From CAWGLW01 sp963823525 (GTDB taxonomy: Bacteria > Pseudomonadota > Gammaproteobacteria > Steroidobacterales > Steroidobacteraceae), in the NCBI GenBank assembly GCA_963823525.1, contig CAWGLW010000005.1:186001-250000 (forward strand): a stretch of DNA of 64,000 bases, given 5' to 3'. The position numbers and the translations under genes were made by a program. Shown here piece after piece: positions 17,799 through 25,854 of this stretch. Under the pieces are notes generated by a model. It was not told where the DNA came from and searched no databases. It saw only the letters and a program-made list of their open reading frames with translations. Positions within the stretch are counted from its first letter, which is position 1, and each line of letters begins with the position of its first letter.

Positions 17799-18182
17799 CG
17801 CGGTAATTCCGGTTCGAAAGTTTTAGTGTCGAGTCAGTTTACAGCCACCGGGTCGCATCCTCGGCATTTAACTTTCATTAATACAATGTGTTACGCGGCT
17901 TCGCACCTCCTGCGCCAGGTAGGGGCAGGGTAAATCCGTCGTTCCAATTGACAGGTACGAAACTGCCCGGCCCCCGGCGCACAAATGCGGTTGATGTCTT
18001 TCCCATGAGGATTCCTACATAACATATTGATTTGTCATAACTAAAAAATGCGCCTGCGTGGCTGGGTGGCCGCTGCTCATGAGATGGCACGCCGATTGCA
18101 CAAGTCTTCTGCGCGCACCACCTGTTGTGTTGCCGTGTTGCGCACGGAAACGCGGCGAGTCGAAGAACCCACTGGAGAGAAA
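17799..18182. other. Divergent intergenic region, 384 nt
   Basis: It separates the minus-strand kinase from the plus-strand PEP-CTERM gene. It holds the sigma-54 promoter at 18085-18100. The about 280 nt upstream of that promoter is the expected place for enhancer sites of a bacterial enhancer-binding protein. One half-matching GlrR-like site (TGTC, 10 nt, ACAG; near 17827-17845) was seen, but no convincing TGTC-N10-GACA. A kinase promoter was not resolved. No ORF or tRNA was found. Confidence 0.45.
18085..18100 (+). promoter_or_regulatory. Sigma-54 promoter (-24/-12) of the plus-strand PEP-CTERM gene
   Basis: TGGCACGCCGATTGCA is an exact match to TGGCACG-N4-TTGCW. It is about 83 nt ahead of the GTG start at 18183, with a predicted leader of about 70 nt. 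It also argues against the longer frame that opens at 18048, since that start would lie upstream of the promoter. Confidence 0.88.
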
Positions 18183-18950
18183 GTGAGAACAAAAGCAATT
18201 CTGGCCTCTGCCGCGCTCGCGGCCCTGGCCTTCAACCATTCAGCGAATGCAATGCCCATTATTGTGGACGGCAGCGCGCTGGCCGATACGATTGAAGCCA
18301 TTACCGTTGGTGATTCGACGATCGACATTCAGGGTGATCAGTACCTGCGCAACAAGGAGTGGAGCATTACCGCCAGCGGCGGTTCGATTTCCACCTTCGT
18401 GGTTGCCGTTGACGACGCGAGCGTTTTCAACACGCTTGCGGCTGATGCGAGTGCGGCCGATAGTTCGGCCGCGGCCTTTGGCATTTACGACGTCAACAAT
18501 GCCGAACGGCGCGTGACTTTTTTCTCGGCCGGGAACATGGCGGGTGACCAGATCGCCGTTTCGATTAAGCTCGATGGAAGTGTTTTCCTCAACTTCCAGG
18601 ACACGGGCGTCGATTTTGCCAACAACAAGTTCGGCTTTTTCCTGACCGTGGGCGAGACCACCTGGTTCTCCCAGCCGAACCTGAATAACGATGAGCACCA
18701 CGTCATTGCCTATCAGGGCAATAGTCAGGACACGCTGCAGATTGGCAATAACGCGGCTGGTCTGTTCGTGCCGAACGAGTTCCTGCTTGCCTGGGAAGCG
18801 GCACCGATTGGCAGCGTGAACGACTACGCGGATTTTGTCGTGCTCGTCGAGTCGATCGTCGGCGTTCCGGAGCCTGGTACACTGGTCTTGCTGAGTCTTG
18901 GGCTGCTCGGGGTCGGCTTCGTTATTCGAAGCCGGAAGCGGCGCGGCTGA
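18183..18950 (+). CDS. PEP-CTERM sorted secreted protein with DUF4114-like domain
   Basis: A protein of 255 residues starting at GTG (GGAGA just upstream). The signal peptide is VRTKAILASAALAALAFNHS, cleaving near ANA. The body is low in Lys and rich in Asp, Asn and Ala. The stretch FLLAWEAAPIGSVNDYADFVV resembles the DUF4114 motif (Phe-Leu-Leu, then Asp-Tyr-Asp-Phe). The C-terminus is a complete PEP-CTERM signal: VPEPGTLVLLSLGLLGVGF followed by the basic tail RSRKRR. Exosortase should cleave at this signal and transfer the protein to the cell surface or matrix. It is transcribed alone from the sigma-54 promoter and ends at its own terminator. Confidence 0.88.
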   Translation: MRTKAILASAALAALAFNHSANAMPIIVDGSALADTIEAITVGDSTIDIQGDQYLRNKEWSITASGGSISTFVVAVDDASVFNTLAADASAADSSAAAFGIYDVNNAERRVTFFSAGNMAGDQIAVSIKLDGSVFLNFQDTGVDFANNKFGFFLTVGETTWFSQPNLNNDEHHVIAYQGNSQDTLQIGNNAAGLFVPNEFLLAWEAAPIGSVNDYADFVVLVESIVGVPEPGTLVLLSLGLLGVGFVIRSRKRRG

Positions 18951-18985
18951 TTGCCTGATTCGCTGCTCGATAGCTACAACGATCG

Positions 18986-19018
18986 GGCCCCGCCTTGCGG
19001 CGGGGCCTTTTCATTTTT
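18986..19018 (+). terminator. Rho-independent terminator of the plus-strand PEP-CTERM gene
   Basis: A perfect 9-bp stem, GGCCCCGCC paired with GGCGGGGCC, loop TTGC, followed by TTTTCATTTTT. It also separates this unit from the convergent galE. Confidence 0.92.
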
Positions 19019-19047
19019 GGACGCTGCCGCCGCCCGAATCCTGACGG

Positions 19048-20043
19048 TCATCGCTGCAGTTCAGGGTGCTGAAGCAGGATCTTTTCCCACTCGAACTGTG
19101 TTCTGACGATCACCTCGAGGTCATCGAATCGGGGCGTCCAGCCCAGCACCTCGCGGATTTGCTCAGCGACAGCTACGAGCGAAGGCGGATCACCCGCCCT
19201 GCGCGGTTGCTCGCTGATCGACAGCGGACTTCCCTTGATGCGCTCTACCATCTGAAGCACATCTCGAACGCTGAAGCCATGGCCATAGCCACAGTTCAAG
19301 GTGGTTGATTCGCCGTTCCCCCGCAGGTAGTCGAGCGCCTGCAGGTGCGCGCTGGCCAGGTCTTCGACATGGATATAGTCGCGCACGCCGGTTCCATCCG
19401 GTGTTGGGTAATCTGTGCCGAAAATCGAGATGCCCGGTCTTGCCCCAACGGCGTGCTGGCACGCGACCTTGACCAGCAGCGTGGCGCCGGGTGCGCTGTG
19501 GCCGATTCGACCACCGGGGTCGCTGCCGCCGACGTTGAAATAGCGGAGAATGACGTGCCGGAGCGGGCTGGCCACGGAAAGATCACGCAGCATCCATTCG
19601 CTCATCAGCTTGGATCTTCCATAGGGATTAATAGGCGACGTCGGCGTCTCCTCACTGGCCAGTCCCGTCTCAGGAATGCCATAGACGGCGGCGGTTGACG
19701 AGAAGACGAACTGCTTGACCCCTGACTGCGAGCAGCATTGCAGCAGGTTCCGGGTCGCGCAGGTATTGTTGCCGTAATACTTCAGTGGGTCGGCGACCGA
19801 CTCCGGCACCACGGTGTTGGCCGCGAAATGCATGACCGTGTCGACATCGTAATCCCGGAGCGTCTGACGGACGATTGAAGGGTCACCGGTATCGCCAACC
19901 ACCAGGGGAGTGTCCAGGACAGCGCTCCGGAATCCGGTCGACAGATTGTCGAGTACAACCACGCGTTCACCTCGCTCGGCGAGCTGGCGTAGGACGTGAC
20001 TGCCTATATACCCGGCACCGCCGGTTACGAGGATCGTCTTCAT
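19048..20043 (-). CDS. galE: UDP-glucose 4-epimerase
   Basis: The start at 20043 (MKTILVTGGAGYIGSHVL) is chosen over a longer frame because the Rossmann dinucleotide motif GGAGYIGS is then at the very N-terminus, as in all GalE proteins. The product has 331 residues. Catalytic features are the Ser/Thr in SSTAAVYG and the YGRSK pair (Tyr-x-x-x-Lys). RYFNVGGSDPGGRIG and the C-terminal RRAGDPPSLVA are typical. It interconverts UDP-glucose and UDP-galactose, supplying sugar nucleotides for surface polysaccharide and so fitting the exopolysaccharide theme of the left part of the window. It is divergent from srkA. Confidence 0.95.
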   Translation of the reverse strand: MKTILVTGGAGYIGSHVLRQLAERGERVVVLDNLSTGFRSAVLDTPLVVGDTGDPSIVRQTLRDYDVDTVMHFAANTVVPESVADPLKYYGNNTCATRNLLQCCSQSGVKQFVFSSTAAVYGIPETGLASEETPTSPINPYGRSKLMSEWMLRDLSVASPLRHVILRYFNVGGSDPGGRIGHSAPGATLLVKVACQHAVGARPGISIFGTDYPTPDGTGVRDYIHVEDLASAHLQALDYLRGNGESTTLNCGYGHGFSVRDVLQMVERIKGSPLSISEQPRRAGDPPSLVAVAEQIREVLGWTPRFDDLEVIVRTQFEWEKILLQHPELQR

Positions 20044-20127
20044 GACGACGCATCCTAGACGGTGCCGTGGGGGGCAAGGAAGGCCGCGAATGAGATATGC
20101 GTCCCAGAACCCGCTTAGACTATCCGG

Positions 20128-21117
20128 ATGGCGCTGCATCCTTTCGATCGACTGACCCCCGACGTCGTGATTGAAGCCACAGAGGCGCTCGGGCATCGCA
20201 GCGACGGGCGAATCCTTGCATTGAACAGCTATGAAAACAGGGTCTACCAGGTGGGGCTCGACGATGAGGCCCCGCTGGTGGTCAAGTTTTATCGGCCTGA
20301 CCGCTGGAGTTCCGAATCCATCATCGAAGAGCACGAATTCGCACTGGAGCTGGCCGGGGCGGAAATACCCGTCGTAGCCCCGCTGTGCAGTGGGGGGCCC
20401 TCACTGCACGAGTACGAGGGATTCCGCTATGCGGCCTATCCGCGCCAGGGTGGTCGATGGCCGGAGTTGTCGACGACCGCGGAGCGCGTCTGGATGGGCC
20501 GATTCCTCGGTCGAATTCATGCCCAGGGCCATCGCAAGGGCTTCGTGCACAGGCCGGAAATGGACTGGGCCATCTTCGGGCGAGACTCGGCAGACTATCT
20601 GCTCGAACGCGGCTGGATACCGGCACACCTCGAAGAGGCCTACAGGACGCTGACCGACGATCTTCTCGACGTCGTTGCGCAGCGATTCGATGAGGCACAG
20701 TCTGTACGCTGGTTGCGCCTGCACGGGGACTGCCATCGGGGCAACGTTCTGTGGACCGATGATGGTCCTCATTTTGTCGACCTGGACGATTGCCTGACAG
20801 GTCCGGCCATCCAGGACCTCTGGATGCTGCTGGCTGGCTCGCCATCGGAGATGGGCGAACAGCTGGCTGATCTGCTGGAGGGCTACCGCCAGTTCGTGGA
20901 CTTCGACTTTTCCGAACGGCGTCTCATCGAGCCGCTGCGGACTTTGCGCATAATCCACTACGCGGCCTGGCTCGCCAGGCGCTGGGAAGATCCTGCGTTT
21001 CCGCTCGCGTTTCCGTGGTTTAGTGAAAACAGGTACTGGGAACAGCACGTCCTCGATCTTCGCGAACAATTGGCTGCGGTCACCGAACCTCCCCTGGATC
21101 TGGGTGTCGATTTCTGA
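20128..21117 (+). CDS. srkA: Stress response kinase A (YihE/RdoA family)
   Basis: A protein of 329 residues, the usual length for the family. It has the aminoglycoside-phosphotransferase-like kinase fold: the NSYENRVYQVG loop, the Lys in PLVVKFYRPDRW, the catalytic loop LHGDCHRGNVLW with Asp-His-Asn, and the metal-binding FVDLDDCLTGPA. SrkA phosphorylates proteins on Ser/Thr and counters stress-induced toxin-type killing in E. coli. In enterobacteria it precedes dsbA; here it stands alone, 84 nt from the divergent galE. Confidence 0.93.
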   Translation: MALHPFDRLTPDVVIEATEALGHRSDGRILALNSYENRVYQVGLDDEAPLVVKFYRPDRWSSESIIEEHEFALELAGAEIPVVAPLCSGGPSLHEYEGFRYAAYPRQGGRWPELSTTAERVWMGRFLGRIHAQGHRKGFVHRPEMDWAIFGRDSADYLLERGWIPAHLEEAYRTLTDDLLDVVAQRFDEAQSVRWLRLHGDCHRGNVLWTDDGPHFVDLDDCLTGPAIQDLWMLLAGSPSEMGEQLADLLEGYRQFVDFDFSERRLIEPLRTLRIIHYAAWLARRWEDPAFPLAFPWFSENRYWEQHVLDLREQLAAVTEPPLDLGVDF

Positions 21118-21225
21118 CGAAGCGTGACGAGACAGTACGGAAGTGGCCGGGTGGCGCCCAGGAAAAGCACCCTCTGACTTTTCGTCTCGACTTCATCCAG
21201 TTAGTCTCAAGTTCATTGCAAGTTT

Positions 21226-23190
21226 ATGTGGGTAAAGGATAAAAAGTCTTTCAATCAGTGGCTCAGCGTGGCCGTTTCAGGCTGTTTGCTGCTGCTCGCT
21301 GCCTGCAGTGGCGGCGGCGCTGGTGATGGGGGCAACCTGAATCTGCCGCCAACCGCCGCGTTCACGGCGACGCCGGCGCGGGGGGCGGCGCCGCTGATTG
21401 TGTCGCTGGATGCTTCGGCGTCCGATGATCCGGATGGCGCAATCTCGAGTTATCGGTGGGATTTTGGCGACGGCTCGCCCGCGGGCAGCGGCGCAAGCCT
21501 GACTCATACCTTCGATCAGACGGGCGTTTTCGAGGTCCGGTTGACCGTTCTCGACGACCAGGGCGCGTCTGCAAGTTTCGCGAAAACAGTGACGGTCAGC
21601 AATGAACCGCCACCGGAGTCGGTCGTCGTCAGCGGCCGTGTCACCTTTGACCGGGTTCCGTTCAGCGCACTGCCCGGAGGGGGCCTGGACTACGCTGCGA
21701 CGTACCGGGCACCGGCGCGTCAGGTCAGCATCCAGGCGGTCCGCGTGGATCAATCGATTGCAGCCTCCACGGTGACTGATACTGACGGCAAATATTCATT
21801 CAACGTCCCGGTCAACACGGACCTGTTTATCCGGGTGCGGGCCCAGAGCGTGAACACGGGACCGCGCGGCTGGAATCTCCGCGTCATGGACAATACGGCC
21901 GGCGATGCACTCTATGTGCTCGACGGGTCGGTTCTCGATACGGCGGAGACCGATCAGGTCCGCAACCTGAATGCCGCCTCCGGCTGGCCCGCGTCGGGCG
22001 GTACCCGTTACACCGGGGTTCGGGCGGCTGCGCCTTTTGCGATCCTCGATACTCTCTATAGTGCGGTGCAGTTCGTCGCGGCCAACGCCCCGGACCTCGC
22101 GAACTTCCCGGCGCTGTCAGTCTTCTGGAGCGTCGACAACCGTTCGTCCGGCACCTGGGATCCTGACAACGGGAATATCCGCACCACCCTGTACTGGTCG
22201 GGCACTCCATCGTCCCCGGAAGGTATCTACGTGCTGGGACAGGACGGCGCGGATACGGACGAGTATGACCAGCACATCCTCGCGCACGAGTTTCATCACT
22301 ACCTCGAAGCAAACCTGTTCCGTTTCGATTCGCCGGGCGGATCGCACGCGGTGGGCGAGAAGCTGGACCTGAGGTTGTCGTTCAGCGAAGGATTCGCGAA
22401 TGCCTTTTCTGGGATGGTCCTGGCGGATCCCGTGTACCGTGATTCTGGCGGAGCTGCTCAGCGAGAGGATCTGGTCTTTTTCGACTTCGAGAGGAACTCG
22501 GTGTTCCAGGCCGGCTGGTACAACGAAGGGTCGGTCCATTCCATCGTCTGGGATATCTTTGACTCCGAGAACGAAACCGGTGATGCGGTGTCCGCAGGTT
22601 ACGCGCCGATGTTCGACGTCCTGCGCAACGAGATGCGCGACGGCCAGCCGCTCAGCAGTCTGTTCCCGTTCATTGTAGGGCTGAAGCAGCGCGCGGGCGT
22701 TCCCGTCGACTCGGTGGATCAACTGGTCGCGGCGCAGGGCATCGTTGCGGTCGGAATGGACCGCTTCGGGTCCACCGAGACGGGCAGCGGCGGCGTTGAT
22801 GACGTGTTACCGCTGTATACAGACTTGTTTCTGAACGACAATAGCCCGAAAACCGTCTGTAGCAACGTCGATGCGGGCATCAACAACAAGATTGGCAATC
22901 GGCGCCTGCTGAAGTTCTCGGTGCCCACCGAACGGATCATTGAAGTGCAGGTGACAGCCACCAGCAGCGCAGATCCGGACCCGGACCTGGTGCTGTTTTC
23001 GACGTTTTTCCGGACCGTTTCCGACTGCAGTGGTCCTGACGCACAAATCGGTTGCACAGAGCCAAAGAATATCGAGCGCTATAATGAGCTGGTCGGGGCT
23101 GGGGACTACGTACTCGAAGTATTCGATTACAACCATCTCGTCGATCCAGGTGCGGCGCGCACCTGCATGGACATTCAGGTAACCGGGTGA
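21226..23190 (+). CDS. PKD-domain lipoprotein with zincin-like HExxH motif
   Basis: A protein of 654 residues. The lipoprotein signal ends in LLLLAAC (Cys about residue 27), followed by a Gly-rich spacer. A PKD domain spans about 40-125 (TPARGAAPLIVSLDASASDD, then YRWDFGDGSP). A carboxypeptidase-regulatory-like region follows (VTDTDGKYSFNVPVN). Around residue 350 is ILAHEFHHYLE, an HExxH metal-binding motif, and about 40 residues later FSEGFANAFSG supplies a glutamate in the position typical of gluzincin peptidases. The C-terminal part has conserved cysteines and a beta-rich domain like prepeptidase C-terminal domains. Surface metallopeptidase activity is an inference. The next lipoprotein gene starts 16 nt after its stop. 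Confidence 0.75.
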   Translation: MWVKDKKSFNQWLSVAVSGCLLLLAACSGGGAGDGGNLNLPPTAAFTATPARGAAPLIVSLDASASDDPDGAISSYRWDFGDGSPAGSGASLTHTFDQTGVFEVRLTVLDDQGASASFAKTVTVSNEPPPESVVVSGRVTFDRVPFSALPGGGLDYAATYRAPARQVSIQAVRVDQSIAASTVTDTDGKYSFNVPVNTDLFIRVRAQSVNTGPRGWNLRVMDNTAGDALYVLDGSVLDTAETDQVRNLNAASGWPASGGTRYTGVRAAAPFAILDTLYSAVQFVAANAPDLANFPALSVFWSVDNRSSGTWDPDNGNIRTTLYWSGTPSSPEGIYVLGQDGADTDEYDQHILAHEFHHYLEANLFRFDSPGGSHAVGEKLDLRLSFSEGFANAFSGMVLADPVYRDSGGAAQREDLVFFDFERNSVFQAGWYNEGSVHSIVWDIFDSENETGDAVSAGYAPMFDVLRNEMRDGQPLSSLFPFIVGLKQRAGVPVDSVDQLVAAQGIVAVGMDRFGSTETGSGGVDDVLPLYTDLFLNDNSPKTVCSNVDAGINNKIGNRRLLKFSVPTERIIEVQVTATSSADPDPDLVLFSTFFRTVSDCSGPDAQIGCTEPKNIERYNELVGAGDYVLEVFDYNHLVDPGAARTCMDIQVTG

Positions 23191-23206
23191 GGGCCAGGTG
23201 ATTCTT

Positions 23207-23830
23207 ATGAGCAAACTGTGTACATGGTGTTTCACGATGGCCATACTCGCCGGCCTTATGACCGGCTGCGGCGGCAGCGAGGAACAGGGTGGACAGGCAG
23301 CTTCCTCGGACGCGCCGGTGCAGGTTCAGGTGCCGGTCGGGACGGAGCAAGCGGTCGAGACTCCGGCGAAGCCGGAGGTCGACGAGTCGACCATGGCCGA
23401 GGCGCTGGTCAGTGGCAAGGCATCGGCCGCGATCGACCTGAAATACGAAATCATGGCGCGTCCCGAGCCAGGGGAGGCTTTCGAGGTGGCACTTTCTTTC
23501 GCGCCTCGTCTTGCGGCAGATGAGTTACGTATCGAGGTGACTGGCGTGGAAGGATTAACAGTTGCCGGTGGAGCCAGCCATTCATTTGCCGGCGTGCAGG
23601 CCGGCGAACGGTATCGGACGACTTCGCTGATCCAGGCGGCGACTGCCGGGCTTTACTACCTGACGGTATCGGCACAGATGATCACGGCCGTGCAGACGGA
23701 AGCGCGCGTGTTCTCGGTGCCCGTCGTGGTCGGGGCGCCTGTCGAACAAGCCAGGTCAGAGGCGCCGCGGGATGCAACGGGGCAACCCATACACCCGATG
23801 AAGGCAGAGGAATCGGCTGACGCAAATTGA
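23207..23830 (+). CDS. Small lipoprotein of unknown function
   Basis: A protein of 207 residues from ATG 23207; a GTG in the same frame at 23198 is the alternative. The lipoprotein signal ends in the lipobox MTGC (Cys about residue 21) followed by a Gly/Ser/Glu-rich linker. The middle, about residues 70-165, looks like a single beta-sandwich (EAFEVALSFAPRLAADELRI, then GLYYLTVSAQMI). No catalytic motif is visible. It is placed 16 nt after the PKD-metallopeptidase gene, so the two are probably co-transcribed and may work together at the cell surface. I do not recognise the family. Confidence 0.65.
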   Translation: MSKLCTWCFTMAILAGLMTGCGGSEEQGGQAASSDAPVQVQVPVGTEQAVETPAKPEVDESTMAEALVSGKASAAIDLKYEIMARPEPGEAFEVALSFAPRLAADELRIEVTGVEGLTVAGGASHSFAGVQAGERYRTTSLIQAATAGLYYLTVSAQMITAVQTEARVFSVPVVVGAPVEQARSEAPRDATGQPIHPMKAEESADAN

Positions 23831-24011
23831 CCAGAGAAAGCGGCTCGATTATGTCAATTTTGCTGCGCCAGTGACTAATTTGTGCACAATGCGTGGCCGG
23901 GTCGCTGGTCCTGACCCACGCAGCGCGGCAAAAGGGTGAACCGGCCCGCAGCATTACAGTGACTGGTCGTTACGCTAGCAGCACGACGAGAGATTACGGA
24001 GTGGAGACATT

Positions 24012-25754
24012 ATGGAAGTCAGTTGGCTCGGTTTTCGCCTGGATCGGGGCGCAGGGATGAGCACGATTCGACGGCTGGGCCGTCTGGTAGTGGTCGGCGC
24101 TCTTGCCGCGGGCCTCGTGGCCTGTGGCGGAGGCAGTGGTGGCGGCAGCAGCGGTGGCGGTAACAGCCTGCCGATTGCGTCCTTCACGGCCACTCCGCAA
24201 TCCGGTGACGCACCCCTTCTGGTTGCCTTCGACGCGTCGGCTTCCAGCGATCCTGACGGATCCATAGCCAGCTATGCCTGGAATTTTGCCGACGGCAGCA
24301 GCGGTACTGGCCGCACGGTCAGTCACACGTATCAGTCGGCGGGCAGTTATGCAGCGGTATTGACGGTGACCGACAATGACGGGGGGAGGCGGACCTCAAC
24401 GCGAACGATCAGCGTGCAGCAGGCAACCGGTGAACTCGAGGTGACAGTCACTGAGGAGTTCAGCACACCGGTGCAGGGCGCCACCGTCACCGCGACCGTC
24501 GGGGCCGATGAAACCGTTGGCGTAACCGACGCAACAGGCAAGGTATTGCTAAGCGGTATTCCGATCGGCGATGCGGCCGTGACGGTTGTCCAGGACACTT
24601 TTGCAACGGCCAATCGCAATGTAACCATTGTTGCTAATGAGCGAGCTACGCTTGCCGTCACCCTGGGACGCATCAAGACCGCCGCGGGCGGGGTCTTTAC
24701 GACCGAAGTCGTCGGCGTCCCGAGCGCCGATGGTCGCAGCCTCACCTTCGATGTCACCGTGATCGTCGTCGACCAGGACTCCCAGGGGATTGAGGGGCTC
24801 AATGGCGGGGCCTTCTCGCTCCCGAGCTGCACGCCAAGTATTCCGGATAACGACACTTTCATGTCGGAATGTGTTCGTTTCAGCGGCGATGCGAAACGCG
24901 ACGTGCCTTACACGGTGACCACCGCCATGCCGGAAGACTGGGAGCAGGTCCCTGCGCAGCAGGAGACGGACTACGCTGCGGCGCTGATGCTCGACCAGAG
25001 TGGCAGCGTCAACGCGACGGATCCGACCGGCGCACGGCTGGTCTCGGCGAAAGCCTTCGTCGAGTCGGTTCGTCCCGGAAACGGCGACGCCGTGCTTCTG
25101 GCGGCCTTTGCCGAGGACAACGATACGCAACTGGCCCTCATCCCGGAACTGCCCTTGACGACGTTTGATCCGTTCACCGACAACGGATCGAGCTATTTTG
25201 ACGAACTGGAAACGCTCAGGAATCAGGCATCTGGTGACACGCCGCTTTACCGCTCACTGTATCCTGAGCCGGCTGACCCCAAGAACGATCCAGCGTTCAC
25301 GTTGGGCCTGATTGAAAGAGTGGCCGCGACTGCGCCCGCGGGTAAACGAAACGCCATCGTCATTTTCACCGACGGTGACGACTCCGAGTGCGGGGGGCCC
25401 AATGTCTGCCGGGACAAGCGTCAGCGCGTTGTGGCCCAGGCCCTGGCCAGCAACGTCGACCTGTTCACGATCGGGCTTTCCGCCGACGTAAATTTCGAAG
25501 CACTTGGTGAACTGGCTCGAGGTGGAAACGGCGTTTTCCTGTATGCCGCGAACGCCGAGCAACTGATCCCGTTGTATGGTTCGCTCGGCGCCATGCTCAG
25601 TCGTTCGCTGGTCAGCTACAGGCTGCGCTGGACGGTCACCGCTCAGGAAGACGGCATCTTTGTAGGCGGCCTGGGTCGCTCGGTGCTCGGCAAGGTGCGT
25701 GTCAATGCGGCGAGCACCACTTTTGAAGTGCCGTTCATCGTTGGTATTGAGTAG
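24012..25754 (+). CDS. PKD and von Willebrand factor A domain lipoprotein
   Basis: A protein of 580 residues. The start at 24012 has GGAG about 8 nt ahead; an in-frame ATG at 24057 (MSTIRRLGRL) gives a more usual signal length. Either way the lipobox is LVAC, followed by a Gly/Ser-rich linker. A PKD domain (about 55-135; FDASASSDPDGS, YAWNFADGSS) precedes a carboxypeptidase-regulatory-like repeat (about 140-220). The vWA domain (about 320-540) has the MIDAS motif MLDQSGSVN and IVIFTDGDDSEC. vWA domains bind protein ligands through a metal ion. It is one of two PKD lipoproteins separated by one small lipoprotein gene, with similar N-terminal layout, so the two may be relatives. Confidence 0.8.
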   Translation: MEVSWLGFRLDRGAGMSTIRRLGRLVVVGALAAGLVACGGGSGGGSSGGGNSLPIASFTATPQSGDAPLLVAFDASASSDPDGSIASYAWNFADGSSGTGRTVSHTYQSAGSYAAVLTVTDNDGGRRTSTRTISVQQATGELEVTVTEEFSTPVQGATVTATVGADETVGVTDATGKVLLSGIPIGDAAVTVVQDTFATANRNVTIVANERATLAVTLGRIKTAAGGVFTTEVVGVPSADGRSLTFDVTVIVVDQDSQGIEGLNGGAFSLPSCTPSIPDNDTFMSECVRFSGDAKRDVPYTVTTAMPEDWEQVPAQQETDYAAALMLDQSGSVNATDPTGARLVSAKAFVESVRPGNGDAVLLAAFAEDNDTQLALIPELPLTTFDPFTDNGSSYFDELETLRNQASGDTPLYRSLYPEPADPKNDPAFTLGLIERVAATAPAGKRNAIVIFTDGDDSECGGPNVCRDKRQRVVAQALASNVDLFTIGLSADVNFEALGELARGGNGVFLYAANAEQLIPLYGSLGAMLSRSLVSYRLRWTVTAQEDGIFVGGLGRSVLGKVRVNAASTTFEVPFIVGIE

Positions 25755-25778
25755 CCGCGCAGGACGCGCTCGATAGTG

Positions 25779-25805
25779 GAGGGGTGGCTTCGGCCACCCC
25801 TCTTT
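25779..25805 (+). terminator. Rho-independent terminator after the vWA lipoprotein gene
   Basis: A perfect 10-bp stem, GAGGGGTGGC paired with GCCACCCCTC, loop TTCG, then a short T run (TTTCGTT). It lies 25 nt after the stop and before typA. Confidence 0.8.
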
Positions 25806-25854
25806 CGTTCGGGCAGGCTATACTCCGCGCCCTTTTTCCTGTCGAGCGCGCACC

